Shown here: in pieces, positions 38,480 through 47,635 of the stretch
How the letters are laid out: each line of letters begins with the position of its first letter
Numbering within the stretch: the stretch's first letter is position 1
NCBI GenBank assembly: GCA_944384125.1
Contig: CALWSF010000004.1
Span: forward strand, 1-64,000
Length of the DNA stretch: 64,000 nucleotides
Direction: 5' to 3'
Source: an uncultured Lachnospiraceae bacterium
Lineage (GTDB): Bacteria > Bacillota > Clostridia > Lachnospirales > Lachnospiraceae
Program-made: the position numbers and the translations under genes
The notes under the pieces: generated by a model
The model's input: only the letters and a program-made list of their open reading frames with translations
Database searches by the model: none
Told to the model about the DNA's origin: nothing

Positions 38480-39199
38480 ATGGGACTGCTGTTGAGATGT
38501 GAGCATGTTGATTTCGGCTACGAAAATCAGGATGCGGTAATTGATGTGAGCCTGGAGGTAAATACAGGCGATTATATCTGTATTGTGGGAGAAAACGGTT
38601 CCGGAAAGAGTACGCTCATGAAAGGAATTCTGGGGCTGTTAAAACCTACTGCCGGACATATAGAAGTGTCAGAAGAACTGAAGCGTGCCGGCATTGGTTA
38701 TCTGCCGCAGCAGACAGAGGTACAGAAGGATTTTCCGGCAACTGTGTTTGAAGTGGTTATTTCAGGATGCCTTGGGAAAAGGGGCAACAGGCCTTTTTAT
38801 TCTGCAAAAGAGAGAGAGGCGGCGCGTGCCAACCTGGAACGTCTGGGAATAGGAGAGCTCAGAAAGAGCTGCTTCAGGGAACTGTCCGGCGGACAGAAGC
38901 AGCGGGTTCTTATTGCCCGCGCTCTCTGCGCCACAGATAAGCTTCTGGTTCTGGATGAACCTATTACGGGGCTTGATCCGTCGGCTATTCAGGACTTTTA
39001 TCAGCTCATCCGAAAGCTGAACCGGGAAGAGAACGTGGCCATCCTTATGGTGTCCCATGATGTAGCCAATATTGTTCATCACGCCGATAAGATACTGCAC
39101 CTTAAGCAGAAGCCGCTTTTCTGGGGCAATATGCGTGATTATGTGAAAAGTCAGGCTGCCAGAGAGTTTCTTGGAGACAGAGAGGAGGATAACATATGA
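38480..39199 (+). CDS. znuC: Zinc ABC transporter ATPase
   Basis: The 239-residue ATPase has Walker A GENGSGKSTLMKG, the ABC signature LSGGQKQRVLIARAL, Walker B LLVLDEPITGLD and the H-loop MVSHD. It starts at once after znuA and overlaps znuB by 4 bp, which fixes its role in the same importer. I see no clear Zur operator upstream of the set. Confidence 0.93.
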   Translation: MGLLLRCEHVDFGYENQDAVIDVSLEVNTGDYICIVGENGSGKSTLMKGILGLLKPTAGHIEVSEELKRAGIGYLPQQTEVQKDFPATVFEVVISGCLGKRGNRPFYSAKEREAARANLERLGIGELRKSCFRELSGGQKQRVLIARALCATDKLLVLDEPITGLDPSAIQDFYQLIRKLNREENVAILMVSHDVANIVHHADKILHLKQKPLFWGNMRDYVKSQAAREFLGDREEDNI

Positions 39200-40029
39200 T
39201 TCATGTTGTGACTGAAATGCTGTCCTACCCGTTTCTTGTCAGGGCCCTTCTGGGAGGGCTTATGGTGTCTCTCTGTGCATCCCTTCTGGGTGTCAGCCTT
39301 GTCCTGAAACGGTATTCCATGATAGGAGATGGCCTGTCCCACGTTTCTTTCGGGTCTCTGTCTGTTGCTCTGGCTGTAGGGTGGTCCCCTCTTACGGTTT
39401 CTATTCCGGTAGTAGTGCTGGCTGCATTTTTTCTTCTGCGGATTACAGAAAACGGCAGAATGCGGAGTGATGCGGCCATTGCAATGATATCAGCCAGTGC
39501 GCTGGCAATCGGAATTATTGTCACATCGCTGACTACGGGAATGACGACGGATGTCAGCAGTTATATGTTCGGAAGTATTCTGGCCATGAGCCGGGACGAT
39601 GTAAGGCTGGCAGCAGTTTTGTCAGTGATTGTGCTGGGGCTTTTTCTGTTCTGCTATAATAAAGTATTTGCAGTTACATTTGATGAGAGTTTTGCCAAAG
39701 CGACGGGAGTAAATGTATCTGTCTACAATATTCTCATAGCTGTTCTGACAGCCGTCACGATAGTTCTCGGGATGCGGATGATGGGAGCCATGCTGATTTC
39801 AAGCCTGATTATTTTTCCGTCCATCACGGCAATGCGTATTTTTAAAAGCTTTGGGGGCGTGGTTGTTGCATCGGGGATTCTGTCAGTGGTCTGCTTTTTT
39901 ATAGGAATGATGTTTTCCTATGTGTATTCTACTCCGGCCGGAGCCAGTGTCGTGGTAGTAAATCTGGCTTTTTTCCTGCTGTTTTCACTGTTTCAGGTTA
40001 TCAGTCAGCATGGGAAGAAAAAATCCTGA
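39196..40029 (+). CDS. znuB: Zinc ABC transporter permease
   Basis: The 277-residue permease of the ABC-3 family has about eight or nine membrane helices and typical segments (GDGLSHVSFGSL, DAAIAMISASALAIGIIV, MMGAMLISSLIIFPS). It completes the zinc importer. The start overlaps the znuC stop; the operon ends at the large hairpin at 40134. Confidence 0.93.
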   Translation: MIHVVTEMLSYPFLVRALLGGLMVSLCASLLGVSLVLKRYSMIGDGLSHVSFGSLSVALAVGWSPLTVSIPVVVLAAFFLLRITENGRMRSDAAIAMISASALAIGIIVTSLTTGMTTDVSSYMFGSILAMSRDDVRLAAVLSVIVLGLFLFCYNKVFAVTFDESFAKATGVNVSVYNILIAVLTAVTIVLGMRMMGAMLISSLIIFPSITAMRIFKSFGGVVVASGILSVVCFFIGMMFSYVYSTPAGASVVVVNLAFFLLFSLFQVISQHGKKKS

Positions 40030-40133
40030 GACAAAAAGCGGATGGGATATTCTTTGCAGTAAGGTTGACAAAATCCGAAAATTATGTTTAAATGAAACGC
40101 GTGAATAAAAAATGAAAAGCTTGTCTAAGCGTT

Positions 40134-40189
40134 AAAAAGACTATAGAGTTTTCTGTTTCTGAGATAAACAGTGGGTCTATAGTCTTTTT
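40134..40189. terminator. Strong hairpin between znuB and the MATE gene
   Basis: Fourteen paired bases (AAAAAGACTATAGA at 40134-40147 with TCTATAGTCTTTTT at 40176-40189) surround an inner CTGTTT/AAACAG hairpin. The T-run follows on the plus strand. TTGACA at 40065-40070 upstream, with a poor -10 (TTAAAT, 40088-40093), could make this an attenuator for the MATE gene, not only the znu terminator. Confidence 0.8.
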
Positions 40190-40226
40190 CTTTTGAAGTT
40201 TGAGATGACATTAAAGGGGGAGAAGT

Positions 40227-41564
40227 ATGGATCAGACGTATATGAAAGAAAAACCGGTTTTCCCGCTTTTGCTTTCCATGGGAATACCAATGATTTTATC
40301 CATGATTGCAGGAGCTCTCTACAATATTGTGGACAGTATTTTTGTGGCCCGTATCAGTGAGGATGCCATGACGGCTCTGTCTCTGGTTTTTCCTGTTCAG
40401 AATCTGGCGCATGCAGCCGGAGTCGGATTTGGTGTGGGAATCAATGCCCGGATAGCACGGCTTCTGGGGGAGGGAAAAGCCCGTGAGGCTGACAAAGCCG
40501 CTTCGCAGGGGCTGTTTCTCAGTTTTATTCATGGAATTGTTCTGACGGCGGCCGGTCTTGCAGTCATTCCTTATTTTCTGAGAATGTTCACAAGCGATGC
40601 CGCTACCATAGATTATGGCCTTACGTATTTTTATATTGTGTTCCTTTTTTCGGCAGTGGATACCATGGGCATGGCTTATGAAAAGATATATCAGGCGGTG
40701 GGAAAGATGGTTCTTTCCATGAGCAGTGTTCTGCTGGGATGTGTGGTCAATATTATTCTTGATCCCATTCTTATATTTGGTCTTGGTCCGGTTCCGGCAT
40801 TCGGAATAAGGGGAGCAGCCTGGGCGACCGGTCTGGGGCAGACGGCGTCTCTTATATTTTATCTGATTATATATTACCGTAATCCTTTAAATGTGAAGAT
40901 TTCTGTGAAAGATATGAAACCGGAAGGAAGGCTCTGCCGGGGGATGTACTCGGTGGGAATCGCAGCTGCTCTGAATATGTCTCTTACTTCACTGCTGCTG
41001 TCAGCTCTGAATGCAATACTGGCCCCGTTTTCTCAGGTATATATTCTCGTTCTGGGGGTTTATTATAAACTGCAGGCACTTCTGTATCAGGCAGCCAGCG
41101 GACTGGTGCAGGGAATGCGTCCCCTCATAGGATACAATTACGGAGCGGGAGAATTTGGGCGTGTCAGGAAAATTTATCGCTGTGCGCTTCTGGTAATCGC
41201 TGTTATAATGGCTGCCGGAATGTTTTTGTGTCAGACTGTTCCGGAATTCCTCATGGGTCTGTTTACGGAAAATGCATCAACAATTGAGATAGGCCGTACA
41301 GCCCTCAGGATTATAAGCTGGGGCTTTATTGTCTCGTCGGTTTCTGTCGTGTCTTCAGGTGCTCTGGAGGGACTGGGGAAAGGACCTGATTCACTCTGGA
41401 TTTCTCTTCTCCGGTATGTGATTGTGATTATTCCCCTTGCTTATATTTTAAGCCGTATCATGGGACCGGCTGGAGTATGGCATGCGTTCTGGGCTTCGGA
41501 AGCTGTCACTGCCGTATTGGCTCTGATTATATACAGGAGAGGTTCAGGGACAGGAAGAGTCTGA
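40227..41564 (+). CDS. MATE-family efflux transporter
   Basis: The 445-residue protein has 12 predicted helices in two MATE repeats (GIPMILSMIAGALYNIVDSIFVA at the start; QGMRPLIGYNYGAGEFGRV near residue 297). MATE pumps export cationic drugs or metabolites in exchange for Na+ or H+. The substrate is unknown. A good GGGGGAG site precedes the ATG. No regulator is adjacent. Confidence 0.92.
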   Translation: MDQTYMKEKPVFPLLLSMGIPMILSMIAGALYNIVDSIFVARISEDAMTALSLVFPVQNLAHAAGVGFGVGINARIARLLGEGKAREADKAASQGLFLSFIHGIVLTAAGLAVIPYFLRMFTSDAATIDYGLTYFYIVFLFSAVDTMGMAYEKIYQAVGKMVLSMSSVLLGCVVNIILDPILIFGLGPVPAFGIRGAAWATGLGQTASLIFYLIIYYRNPLNVKISVKDMKPEGRLCRGMYSVGIAAALNMSLTSLLLSALNAILAPFSQVYILVLGVYYKLQALLYQAASGLVQGMRPLIGYNYGAGEFGRVRKIYRCALLVIAVIMAAGMFLCQTVPEFLMGLFTENASTIEIGRTALRIISWGFIVSSVSVVSSGALEGLGKGPDSLWISLLRYVIVIIPLAYILSRIMGPAGVWHAFWASEAVTAVLALIIYRRGSGTGRV

Positions 41565-41693
41565 TAAAAGGTACAAAGCAATAAGAAAATGACATAATAT
41601 GGCAGATTAACCTACAAAAAGACGAAGAACGCCTATCCGGAGACGGGAAAATAAGGGGAAAATGATGAAAATGGAAAATACATGGAAAATAAA

Positions 41694-41722
41694 TTGATCC
41701 CTGTATGGGTTTCTGCTAAAAT
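41694..41722 (+). promoter_or_regulatory. Promoter of the Mop-domain gene
   Basis: TTGATC (41694-41699), 17 bp, TAAAAT (41717-41722) preceded by TGC (extended -10). Confidence 0.7.
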
Positions 41723-41758
41723 GAAAATGTCATTAAGCGTTATAAGGAGGAAAATATA

Positions 41759-42178
41759 ATGAAATTAAGTGCGAGAAATCAGCTGGCAGGTAAAGTTGTA
41801 AATGTTCAGGAAGGAGCCGTAAACGGAATTGTTACGCTTGACTGCGGCAATATCACTGTTTCCGGAACAATTTCCATGGCCGCTGTAAAGGAGCTTGGAC
41901 TTGTGCCGGGAAAGGAAGCAGTTGCAATCATTAAGGCAACGGAGGTTATGATTGGACTTGGCGATCTGGCTATCAGTGCGAGAAACAAATTCAGCGGAAA
42001 AGTTGCTTCTGTGACGGAGGGCGCTGTAAACGACAGTGTTGTGCTTGACATTGAAGGCGGAAAATGCATTACGGCCATGATTTCAAGAAATGCTGTAAAA
42101 GAGCTGGGACTTGAAGCCGGAAAAGAAGCTGTTGCTGTGATCAAGGCTACTTCCGTTATGTTTGGAGTAGAGGATTAA
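41759..42178 (+). CDS. Molybdenum-binding protein with two Mop (TOBE) domains
   Basis: The 139-residue protein is two tandem Mop/TOBE repeats, each opening with LSARNQLAGKV or ISARNKFSGKV and closing with KATEVMIG or KATSVMFG. Such di-Mop proteins bind molybdate or tungstate as multimers in the cytoplasm and buffer it. It stands alone, with its own promoter and terminator; no mod transporter genes are nearby. Confidence 0.92.
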   Translation: MKLSARNQLAGKVVNVQEGAVNGIVTLDCGNITVSGTISMAAVKELGLVPGKEAVAIIKATEVMIGLGDLAISARNKFSGKVASVTEGAVNDSVVLDIEGGKCITAMISRNAVKELGLEAGKEAVAVIKATSVMFGVED

Positions 42179-42206
42179 TTAAATCAGACTATTTTTAAGT
42201 AAAGGG

Positions 42207-42252
42207 GTCGCCGCGGAATGCAGGGGTATTTCGCGGCGGCTTCTGTTTTTTG
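42207..42252 (+). terminator. Terminator of the Mop-domain gene
   Basis: GTCGCCGCGGAAT pairs with ATTTCGCGGCGGC allowing one or two mismatches, followed by TTCTGTTTTTT. Confidence 0.85.
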
Positions 42253-42319
42253 ATATGTTTTTTGTAATATAACCAGCGACGCATATAGGTAATTACAGTG
42301 CCGGTACGGGCTGCGAGGC

Positions 42320-42347
42320 TTGACTTTAAGGCGGTTTTGTGTAAAAT
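42320..42347 (+). promoter_or_regulatory. Promoter of the CobW-type gene pair
   Basis: TTGACT (42320-42325), 16 bp, TAAAAT (42342-42347). No metal-regulator operator could be assigned. Confidence 0.6.
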
Positions 42348-42398
42348 AAGAAATTAGACTCAGGAAACTGTTATAACATAGAAAAGAAGGTAGAAAAG

Positions 42399-43535
42399 AT
42401 GACGAAGATTGATATTATTTCCGGCTTTCTGGGAGCGGGAAAAACAACTTTTATTAAAAGACTGATAGAGGAAGCCATAGCCGGAGAGCAGGTTGTACTG
42501 ATTGAAAATGAATTTGGGGAAATCGGAATAGACGGAGGATTTCTCAGGGATTCAGGCATTGAAATCCGTGAGATGAATTCCGGATGTATCTGCTGCTCTC
42601 TGGTGGGCGATTTCGGAAGATCTCTGGAAGAGGTTCTGACAAAATATCATCCTGATCGTGTGATAATAGAGCCGTCAGGCGTGGGCAAGCTTTCGGATGT
42701 GATGAATGCGGTTGCAAAAGCAGCATCTACGGCAGAGGTTGTGTTAAACAGTGCCGTGACGGTGGTGGACGTCAATAAATGCAGAATGTACATGAAGAAT
42801 TTTGGCGAGTTCTTCAACAATCAGATTGAAAATGCGGGTACGATTGTCCTCAGCCGGACGGATGTTGCAGATCCCAAAAAGATTCAGGCCGCAGTGGAGA
42901 TGCTCAGGTCCCACAATGCCAGAGCTGCGATTGTGACTACGCCGTGCAGTCAGCTTACGGGTTCTCAGCTTCTGGAGATTATTGAGAAAAAAGATGATAT
43001 GGCAGAGATGCTTATGCGTGAGGCAAAGGAGCACATGCATGACCATGAGCATCACCATGAGCACGGAGAAGAGTGCGGCTGCCACGACCATGAGCATCAT
43101 CACGAGCATCATCATGAGCACGGAGAAGAGTGCGGCTGCCACGACCATGAGCATCATCATGAGCACGGAGAGGAGTGCGGCTGCCATGATCACGAGCATC
43201 ATCATGAGCATGGAGAGGAGTGCGGCTGTCACGACCATGAGCACCATCATCATGCAGACGAGGTATTTACAAGCTGGGGACTCGAGAATGTGCCTCCGAT
43301 GACCCGGGAGAAGCTGGAAAGTATTCTGGATGATCTGGCGTATGGAACGAAATACGGGGAGGTTCTCCGTGCAAAGGGTATGATTCCGGGTACGGAAAAG
43401 GGAAGATGGCTTCATTTTGATCTGGTGCCGGAGCAGGCAGAGATCCGGGAGGGAGCTCCCGACTATACAGGAAAGGTATGTGTGATCGGTTCCGAGCTGG
43501 ACGAAGAGGCGCTTAAGGCGGCTTTTACTGCCTGA
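42399..43535 (+). CDS. CobW/G3E-family metallochaperone GTPase with His-rich repeats
   Basis: The 378-residue protein has the P-loop GFLGAGKTTF at residues 9-18 and the CxCC metal motif SGCICCSL near 65. IEPSGVGK and SRTD stand in the G3 and G4 positions, and a CobW C-terminal domain covers about 290-370. Between the domains (about residues 210-288) are four near-identical copies of a His/Cys unit (HEHGEECGCHDHEHHH). The family delivers zinc, cobalt or another divalent metal to client proteins. The client is unknown. It is 23 bp upstream of a second GTPase, probably in one operon. Confidence 0.9.
   Translation: MTKIDIISGFLGAGKTTFIKRLIEEAIAGEQVVLIENEFGEIGIDGGFLRDSGIEIREMNSGCICCSLVGDFGRSLEEVLTKYHPDRVIIEPSGVGKLSDVMNAVAKAASTAEVVLNSAVTVVDVNKCRMYMKNFGEFFNNQIENAGTIVLSRTDVADPKKIQAAVEMLRSHNARAAIVTTPCSQLTGSQLLEIIEKKDDMAEMLMREAKEHMHDHEHHHEHGEECGCHDHEHHHEHHHEHGEECGCHDHEHHHEHGEECGCHDHEHHHEHGEECGCHDHEHHHHADEVFTSWGLENVPPMTREKLESILDDLAYGTKYGEVLRAKGMIPGTEKGRWLHFDLVPEQAEIREGAPDYTGKVCVIGSELDEEALKAAFTA
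43054..43254 (+). repeat. In-frame tandem repeats coding His/Cys-rich units
   Basis: Four copies of a 45-to-57-base unit (each with GCACGGAGA or GCATGGAGA, then GAGTGCGGCTG) encode the metal-binding tract of the CobW-type protein. Copies differ at a few silent positions. Length changes by slippage would stay in frame. Confidence 0.85.
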
Positions 43536-43558
43536 CGAAATAGGAGGAGTTGCGGATA

Positions 43559-44494
43559 ATGGAACAGGAAAGAATGCCGTTGTTTCTGATTAATGGTTTT
43601 TTGGAGGCGGGTAAGACCCAGTTTATCCGCTTTACTCTGCAGCAGGATTATTTCCGCACTGAGGGTAAGACACTCCTTATCGTATGCGAGGAGGGCGAGG
43701 AGGAGATTGATGAGGAAATCCTCGCTGACACAAATACGACTGTGCTGTATGTGGATGAAATGGAAAAGCTGACTCCGGAATATCTGGAAGAGCTGGAACT
43801 GCTTCATAATCCTGAGCGGGTTCTTATGGAGTGGAATGGCATGTGGGATCTGTCGGGCCTCCGGCTTCCGCGCGACTGGGATCTGTATCAGCAGATTACG
43901 ATTATTGACGGATCGACTTTTGATCTCTATCTGAATAATATGAAGCCTCTCGTGGGCAATATGGTGCGCAATTCAGAAATGATTATCATGAACCGGTGTG
44001 ATGGAATTGAAGATCTGGATACCTATCGCCGGACACTGAAGGGCATGAATCCTCAGGTTCAGATTATATTCGAGGATGCAGACGGGGAGATTGATGAAAT
44101 TTCCGAGGCGGATTTGCCGTATGATGTCAATGCAGAAGTGATTGAAATTTCTCCGGAAGCTTACGGAATCTGGTATATTGACACACTGGATAAGCCTGAT
44201 CGGTACAGAGGAAAAACGGTTGAATTTACCGGAATGGTTTTGAAGGCACCTGAATTTCCGAAAAATTATTTTGTTCCGGGACGTATGGCCATGACCTGCT
44301 GCGAGGCGGACATGACATTCCTTGGCTTTATGTGCAAGGCAAGAAATGCCCGGCTGCTGGAAACGAAGGAATGGGTAAAAGTCCGGGCCCGCATTGAATA
44401 TGAGTACAGCCCTGAATATGAGGGAGAGGGCCCCATGCTTTATGCTGAAAGTGTGGAAAAAACACAGCCGATTGAGGAGATTGTGCAGTTCTGA
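43559..44494 (+). CDS. CobW-like GTPase fused to a DUF1980/YcgQ-like domain
   Basis: The 311-residue protein has a G3E-type GTPase half with the P-loop NGFLEAGKTQF and IIMNRCDGI (the NKxD position). It lacks the CxCC metal motif of its neighbour. The C-terminal part (about residues 210-300, YRGKTVEFTGMVLKAPEF, GRMAMTCCEADMTFLGFMC) looks like the DUF1980/YcgQ domain of putative metal-permease subunits, including a Cys-Cys pair. The start follows TAGGAGGAG. Its function is unknown; a partner role in metal handling is inferred from the fusion and the operon. Confidence 0.78.
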   Translation: MEQERMPLFLINGFLEAGKTQFIRFTLQQDYFRTEGKTLLIVCEEGEEEIDEEILADTNTTVLYVDEMEKLTPEYLEELELLHNPERVLMEWNGMWDLSGLRLPRDWDLYQQITIIDGSTFDLYLNNMKPLVGNMVRNSEMIIMNRCDGIEDLDTYRRTLKGMNPQVQIIFEDADGEIDEISEADLPYDVNAEVIEISPEAYGIWYIDTLDKPDRYRGKTVEFTGMVLKAPEFPKNYFVPGRMAMTCCEADMTFLGFMCKARNARLLETKEWVKVRARIEYEYSPEYEGEGPMLYAESVEKTQPIEEIVQF

Positions 44495-44518
44495 CAAAAG
44501 ATTTGAAAAGAAAATATA

Positions 44519-44556
44519 TGCGCCTGCGTGACGTTGAGCCGCGCAGGCGCATTTTT
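44519..44556 (+). terminator. Terminator of the GTPase pair
   Basis: A perfect 10-bp stem (TGCGCCTGCG / CGCAGGCGCA) is followed by five T. Confidence 0.88.
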
Positions 44557-44582
44557 ATGATGAGTTATATACAAAATAAAAT

Positions 44583-46073
44583 TTATTCGGACATTTTCGG
44601 TACCGGTGTGGGGCGTGAACGATCAAATACTTCATTTACGTCAAACAGATCGCTTAAATGGTCGCCTCCGACGCCGCTCTCCGGAAGATCGTAGTACATC
44701 CGGTAGCCGTCCAGATTACGCCTTCCCTGGCGCAGATAATCATCCCCGATCTGGACGAAATACCGGGTGGAATCTACATTGCAGAAATACCGAAAGCCTT
44801 TTGAATGGAGATACTGGAATCTTTCACTGCTGGTATCATAGGGGTGCCAGTCTCCGATATCGCTTCCGAATGGGAAAAGAATTATGTCGCATGGACCGAT
44901 GAGAGTTTCCACCTCGTTTTCCCATTTATCCGTGTCGGTAATGAAATTTTCCATGGATATTTCGCCCATATTTCTGTGTCCCCAGCTGTGGGACGCCAGC
45001 TCATATCCGCTGTCTTTCAGACACTGGGCAACTTTGGCGGCTTCCTCCCTCTCCTTTTCATAATCGAATCCGGGATGCTCGGCCAGATATTCCTCTGTGT
45101 TGTAGGAGGGAGCTGTCCTGTAGCCCAGGATACCGTTGTATCCGGTAAAGGCAATGACAGCTCGTGCACCGCGATAAGAAAAATCGGGGTGTTCCTCAAT
45201 AAAATCGTCCAGCAGGGGGACGAGATCATAGGAACCGACAGCAACGGAGCCGTCGTCCATTTTCATTTCGCAGGTAGGACGCCCGTCTTCTCCCACAATC
45301 ATACGGGAGGCAAAGCCGTCGCCTTCCATATATTCATAATAACAGACATCGTCCTGAGACATGACAAAAGCCTGCTTTCCGGGCGGCAGCATGATGTTCC
45401 CTTCCTCGAAGTGAACGGTGCCGTCCTCGTCCGTTACTTCATAAGCCAAATCATGGAGGCGTACCAGTACAAAGCCCCGATCATACATGGACTGGAGAAT
45501 TTTCATGAATTCATCCTTGGTGGTCATTACCTGATTATATCCCTTTTCCCGGCTGTCGCCGTCGAAAGCCTTGGATGTGTCCATAATGAGTGTATGGAAA
45601 AATACATGGGTTACTTTATAGGGATCCACCCGGACGAGAGTTTCCTTGATAGTGGAATACTCAGCGATGGCGGCTGTGGCCTCTTCTGATGATGCATAGG
45701 GACACATTTGAAGAAGCTGTATGGCCAGATCATAATCGTATCCGGCGGCCAGAAGACTGGCCTGTTCAAGGTAGTACTGGAGACTTCCCTCAGGAGCTTC
45801 TGTCTCGTCCGTCTGTGTTTCGGGAGAAAGAGAGATTCCGGAAGCTGTCTCGTCCGGGTTTTCCAGCTGACTTGCGGATGCGGCAGAGGACAATGCAGTG
45901 TCTTCTGAAGTGTCGTTATGCAGATACAGCCATGCAGCTATAATCAGCAAAACAACAAGTATGGATACAAGAATAATATAGGGCAGCAGCTGCCCGCCTC
46001 TGTTTTGCCTGCGTCTTGAATAGCCGCTTCGTTTCACATGGGAACGGCTGTTGAAAAATGGTATCTTTCTCAT
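44583..46073 (-). CDS. Membrane-anchored polysaccharide deacetylase-family protein
   Basis: The 496-residue protein has a basic N terminus, one membrane helix (about 30-52), a Ser/Thr/Glu-rich linker, and an extracellular NodB-type domain. The expected aspartates appear as MSQDDVCYYEY and the metal histidines as ASHSWGHRNMG; LFPFGSDIGDWH may be motif 3. It has an extra N-terminal segment compared with short PdaA-type enzymes. It likely de-N-acetylates a cell-wall glycan, but the atypical motifs leave substrate and activity open. The start is the ATG after TAAGGTGA. It is convergent with the GTPase pair. Confidence 0.8.
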   Translation of the reverse strand: MRKIPFFNSRSHVKRSGYSRRRQNRGGQLLPYIILVSILVVLLIIAAWLYLHNDTSEDTALSSAASASQLENPDETASGISLSPETQTDETEAPEGSLQYYLEQASLLAAGYDYDLAIQLLQMCPYASSEEATAAIAEYSTIKETLVRVDPYKVTHVFFHTLIMDTSKAFDGDSREKGYNQVMTTKDEFMKILQSMYDRGFVLVRLHDLAYEVTDEDGTVHFEEGNIMLPPGKQAFVMSQDDVCYYEYMEGDGFASRMIVGEDGRPTCEMKMDDGSVAVGSYDLVPLLDDFIEEHPDFSYRGARAVIAFTGYNGILGYRTAPSYNTEEYLAEHPGFDYEKEREEAAKVAQCLKDSGYELASHSWGHRNMGEISMENFITDTDKWENEVETLIGPCDIILFPFGSDIGDWHPYDTSSERFQYLHSKGFRYFCNVDSTRYFVQIGDDYLRQGRRNLDGYRMYYDLPESGVGGDHLSDLFDVNEVFDRSRPTPVPKMSE

Positions 46074-46286
46074 AATAACAGTCACCTTACTCGTAAAATA
46101 TATCGGTTTCCCTGGAAGGGTACCGTTGCCAACCTGAAAATCCTGGTTAGGTGTTCCTATTATAACATAGAACAGTTTTATTGACTATTACAGTTTATTT
46201 AAAATTTTGTAAGCCGTCTGTCATAAAGACATGCCGTTTGTCCATAAGCTGATGAGAGAAGGAATGCAAAGCGGAGAATAGTAGAA

Positions 46287-47507
46287 ATGAAACGAGTGGC
46301 GGCATTGGTTATGGCTCTCCTGATGTTTTTGTCAGGCGGAGCCTGGAAGACTGAAATTCTGGCCTCGGAGCCTGAGATTCCCGCGCAGGCGGCGGCAGCT
46401 GTTGCCGATGCTGCACAGGGACCTCAGATACAGGCGCCATGTGCAATTCTGATGGAAGCCTCGACCGGTACGGTACTGTATGAAAAAAATGCGGATGAGG
46501 CAAGAAATCCGGCCAGTGTTACTAAAATTATGACACTGCTTCTGATTTTTGACGCGCTGAAAGCCGGAAAGATCCACCTGGATGACGAGGTGGTAACCAG
46601 CGCACATGCAAAATCCATGGGGGGCTCCCAGGTATTTCTGGAGGAGGGAGAGGTACAGACTGTTGAAACGCTGATAAAGTGTATTGTAATTGCTTCCGGA
46701 AATGATGCAAGCGTGGCGATGGCAGAATATATCGGAGGAGACGAGGCTACTTTCGTTTCAATGATGAATGAGAGGGCCGAAGGCCTGGGAATGGAAAACG
46801 CTAATTTTGAGGACTGCTGCGGTCTGACAGATTCCATGACACACGCGATGTCAGCAAGAGACATTGCGCTGATGACCCGGGAACTGATTACCAAGTACCC
46901 CGAAATTTTTCAGTATTCCACTATATGGATGGAAAATATCACTCACGTAACAAAGCAGGGAACAAAAGAGTTCGGGCTTTCCAATACAAACAAACTGCTT
47001 AAAATGGCAACGAATTTTGAGACTACAGGTTTGAAGACGGGATCTACATCGCTGGCAAAATACTGCCTTTCGGCAACAGCGAGGAAGGACGGGATCGAGC
47101 TGATTGCTGTGATTTTAGCTGCACCGGATTACAAAGCCCGTTTTTCTGATGCAGTGACGCTTTTAAATTATGGATATGCCGGATGTCAGATGTACCGCGA
47201 TGAGGATCCGGGAGAAGTACCTGAAGCATCGGTTGTCGGAGGGGTAAAAGATACCGTAAAGGGAAAATTAAATGGTACATTTTCCTATCTTTCCATGCAG
47301 GGGGAGGATCTGAGCGGAATTGAAAAGGAATGGGAATTTGCAGAAAGAATAGAGGCCCCTGTCAATGAGGGGGATATTCTGGGAAGTCTTGTGTACCGGC
47401 TTAACGGAAAAGAACTGGGAAGAGTTGAATTTGTAGCAGAGGAAAATGTGCGGAAAGCTACATATTTTGATGCTGTCAGACGCGTGGCGGCAAGTCTCGG
47501 AGTATAG
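46287..47507 (+). CDS. D-alanyl-D-alanine carboxypeptidase (DacF-like PBP)
   Basis: The 406-residue protein has a signal peptide (residues 1-27) and an S11 peptidase domain: SVTKIM (SxxK) near residue 75, SGNDASVAMAEY (SxN) near 137 and KTGST (KTG) near 253. The C-terminal PBP5-like beta domain covers about 300-390. It trims the terminal D-Ala from peptidoglycan stem peptides outside the membrane. It lies divergent from the deacetylase gene, which suggests a common role in wall modification. The 213-bp gap between them shows no promoter I can assign firmly. Confidence 0.93.
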   Translation: MKRVAALVMALLMFLSGGAWKTEILASEPEIPAQAAAAVADAAQGPQIQAPCAILMEASTGTVLYEKNADEARNPASVTKIMTLLLIFDALKAGKIHLDDEVVTSAHAKSMGGSQVFLEEGEVQTVETLIKCIVIASGNDASVAMAEYIGGDEATFVSMMNERAEGLGMENANFEDCCGLTDSMTHAMSARDIALMTRELITKYPEIFQYSTIWMENITHVTKQGTKEFGLSNTNKLLKMATNFETTGLKTGSTSLAKYCLSATARKDGIELIAVILAAPDYKARFSDAVTLLNYGYAGCQMYRDEDPGEVPEASVVGGVKDTVKGKLNGTFSYLSMQGEDLSGIEKEWEFAERIEAPVNEGDILGSLVYRLNGKELGRVEFVAEENVRKATYFDAVRRVAASLGV

Positions 47508-47525
47508 GGAATATACAGGAAACAG

Positions 47526-47616
47526 TAAAAATCCGGAAGACAGTTCCGGGCAGCAAAGAACAGAACAGCCATTCTGTTGCAGAGTTTTGCCCGCAGAGCT
47601 GTATTCCGGATTTTTA
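47526..47616. terminator. Shared convergent terminator
   Basis: A perfect 13-base inverted repeat (TAAAAATCCGGAA at 47526-47538 and TTCCGGATTTTTA at 47604-47616) encloses a structured 65-base loop. It serves the carboxypeptidase gene on the plus strand and the DUF378 gene on the minus strand. Confidence 0.7.
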
Positions 47617-47635
47617 TATGCCGGTTCCCGCAGTT

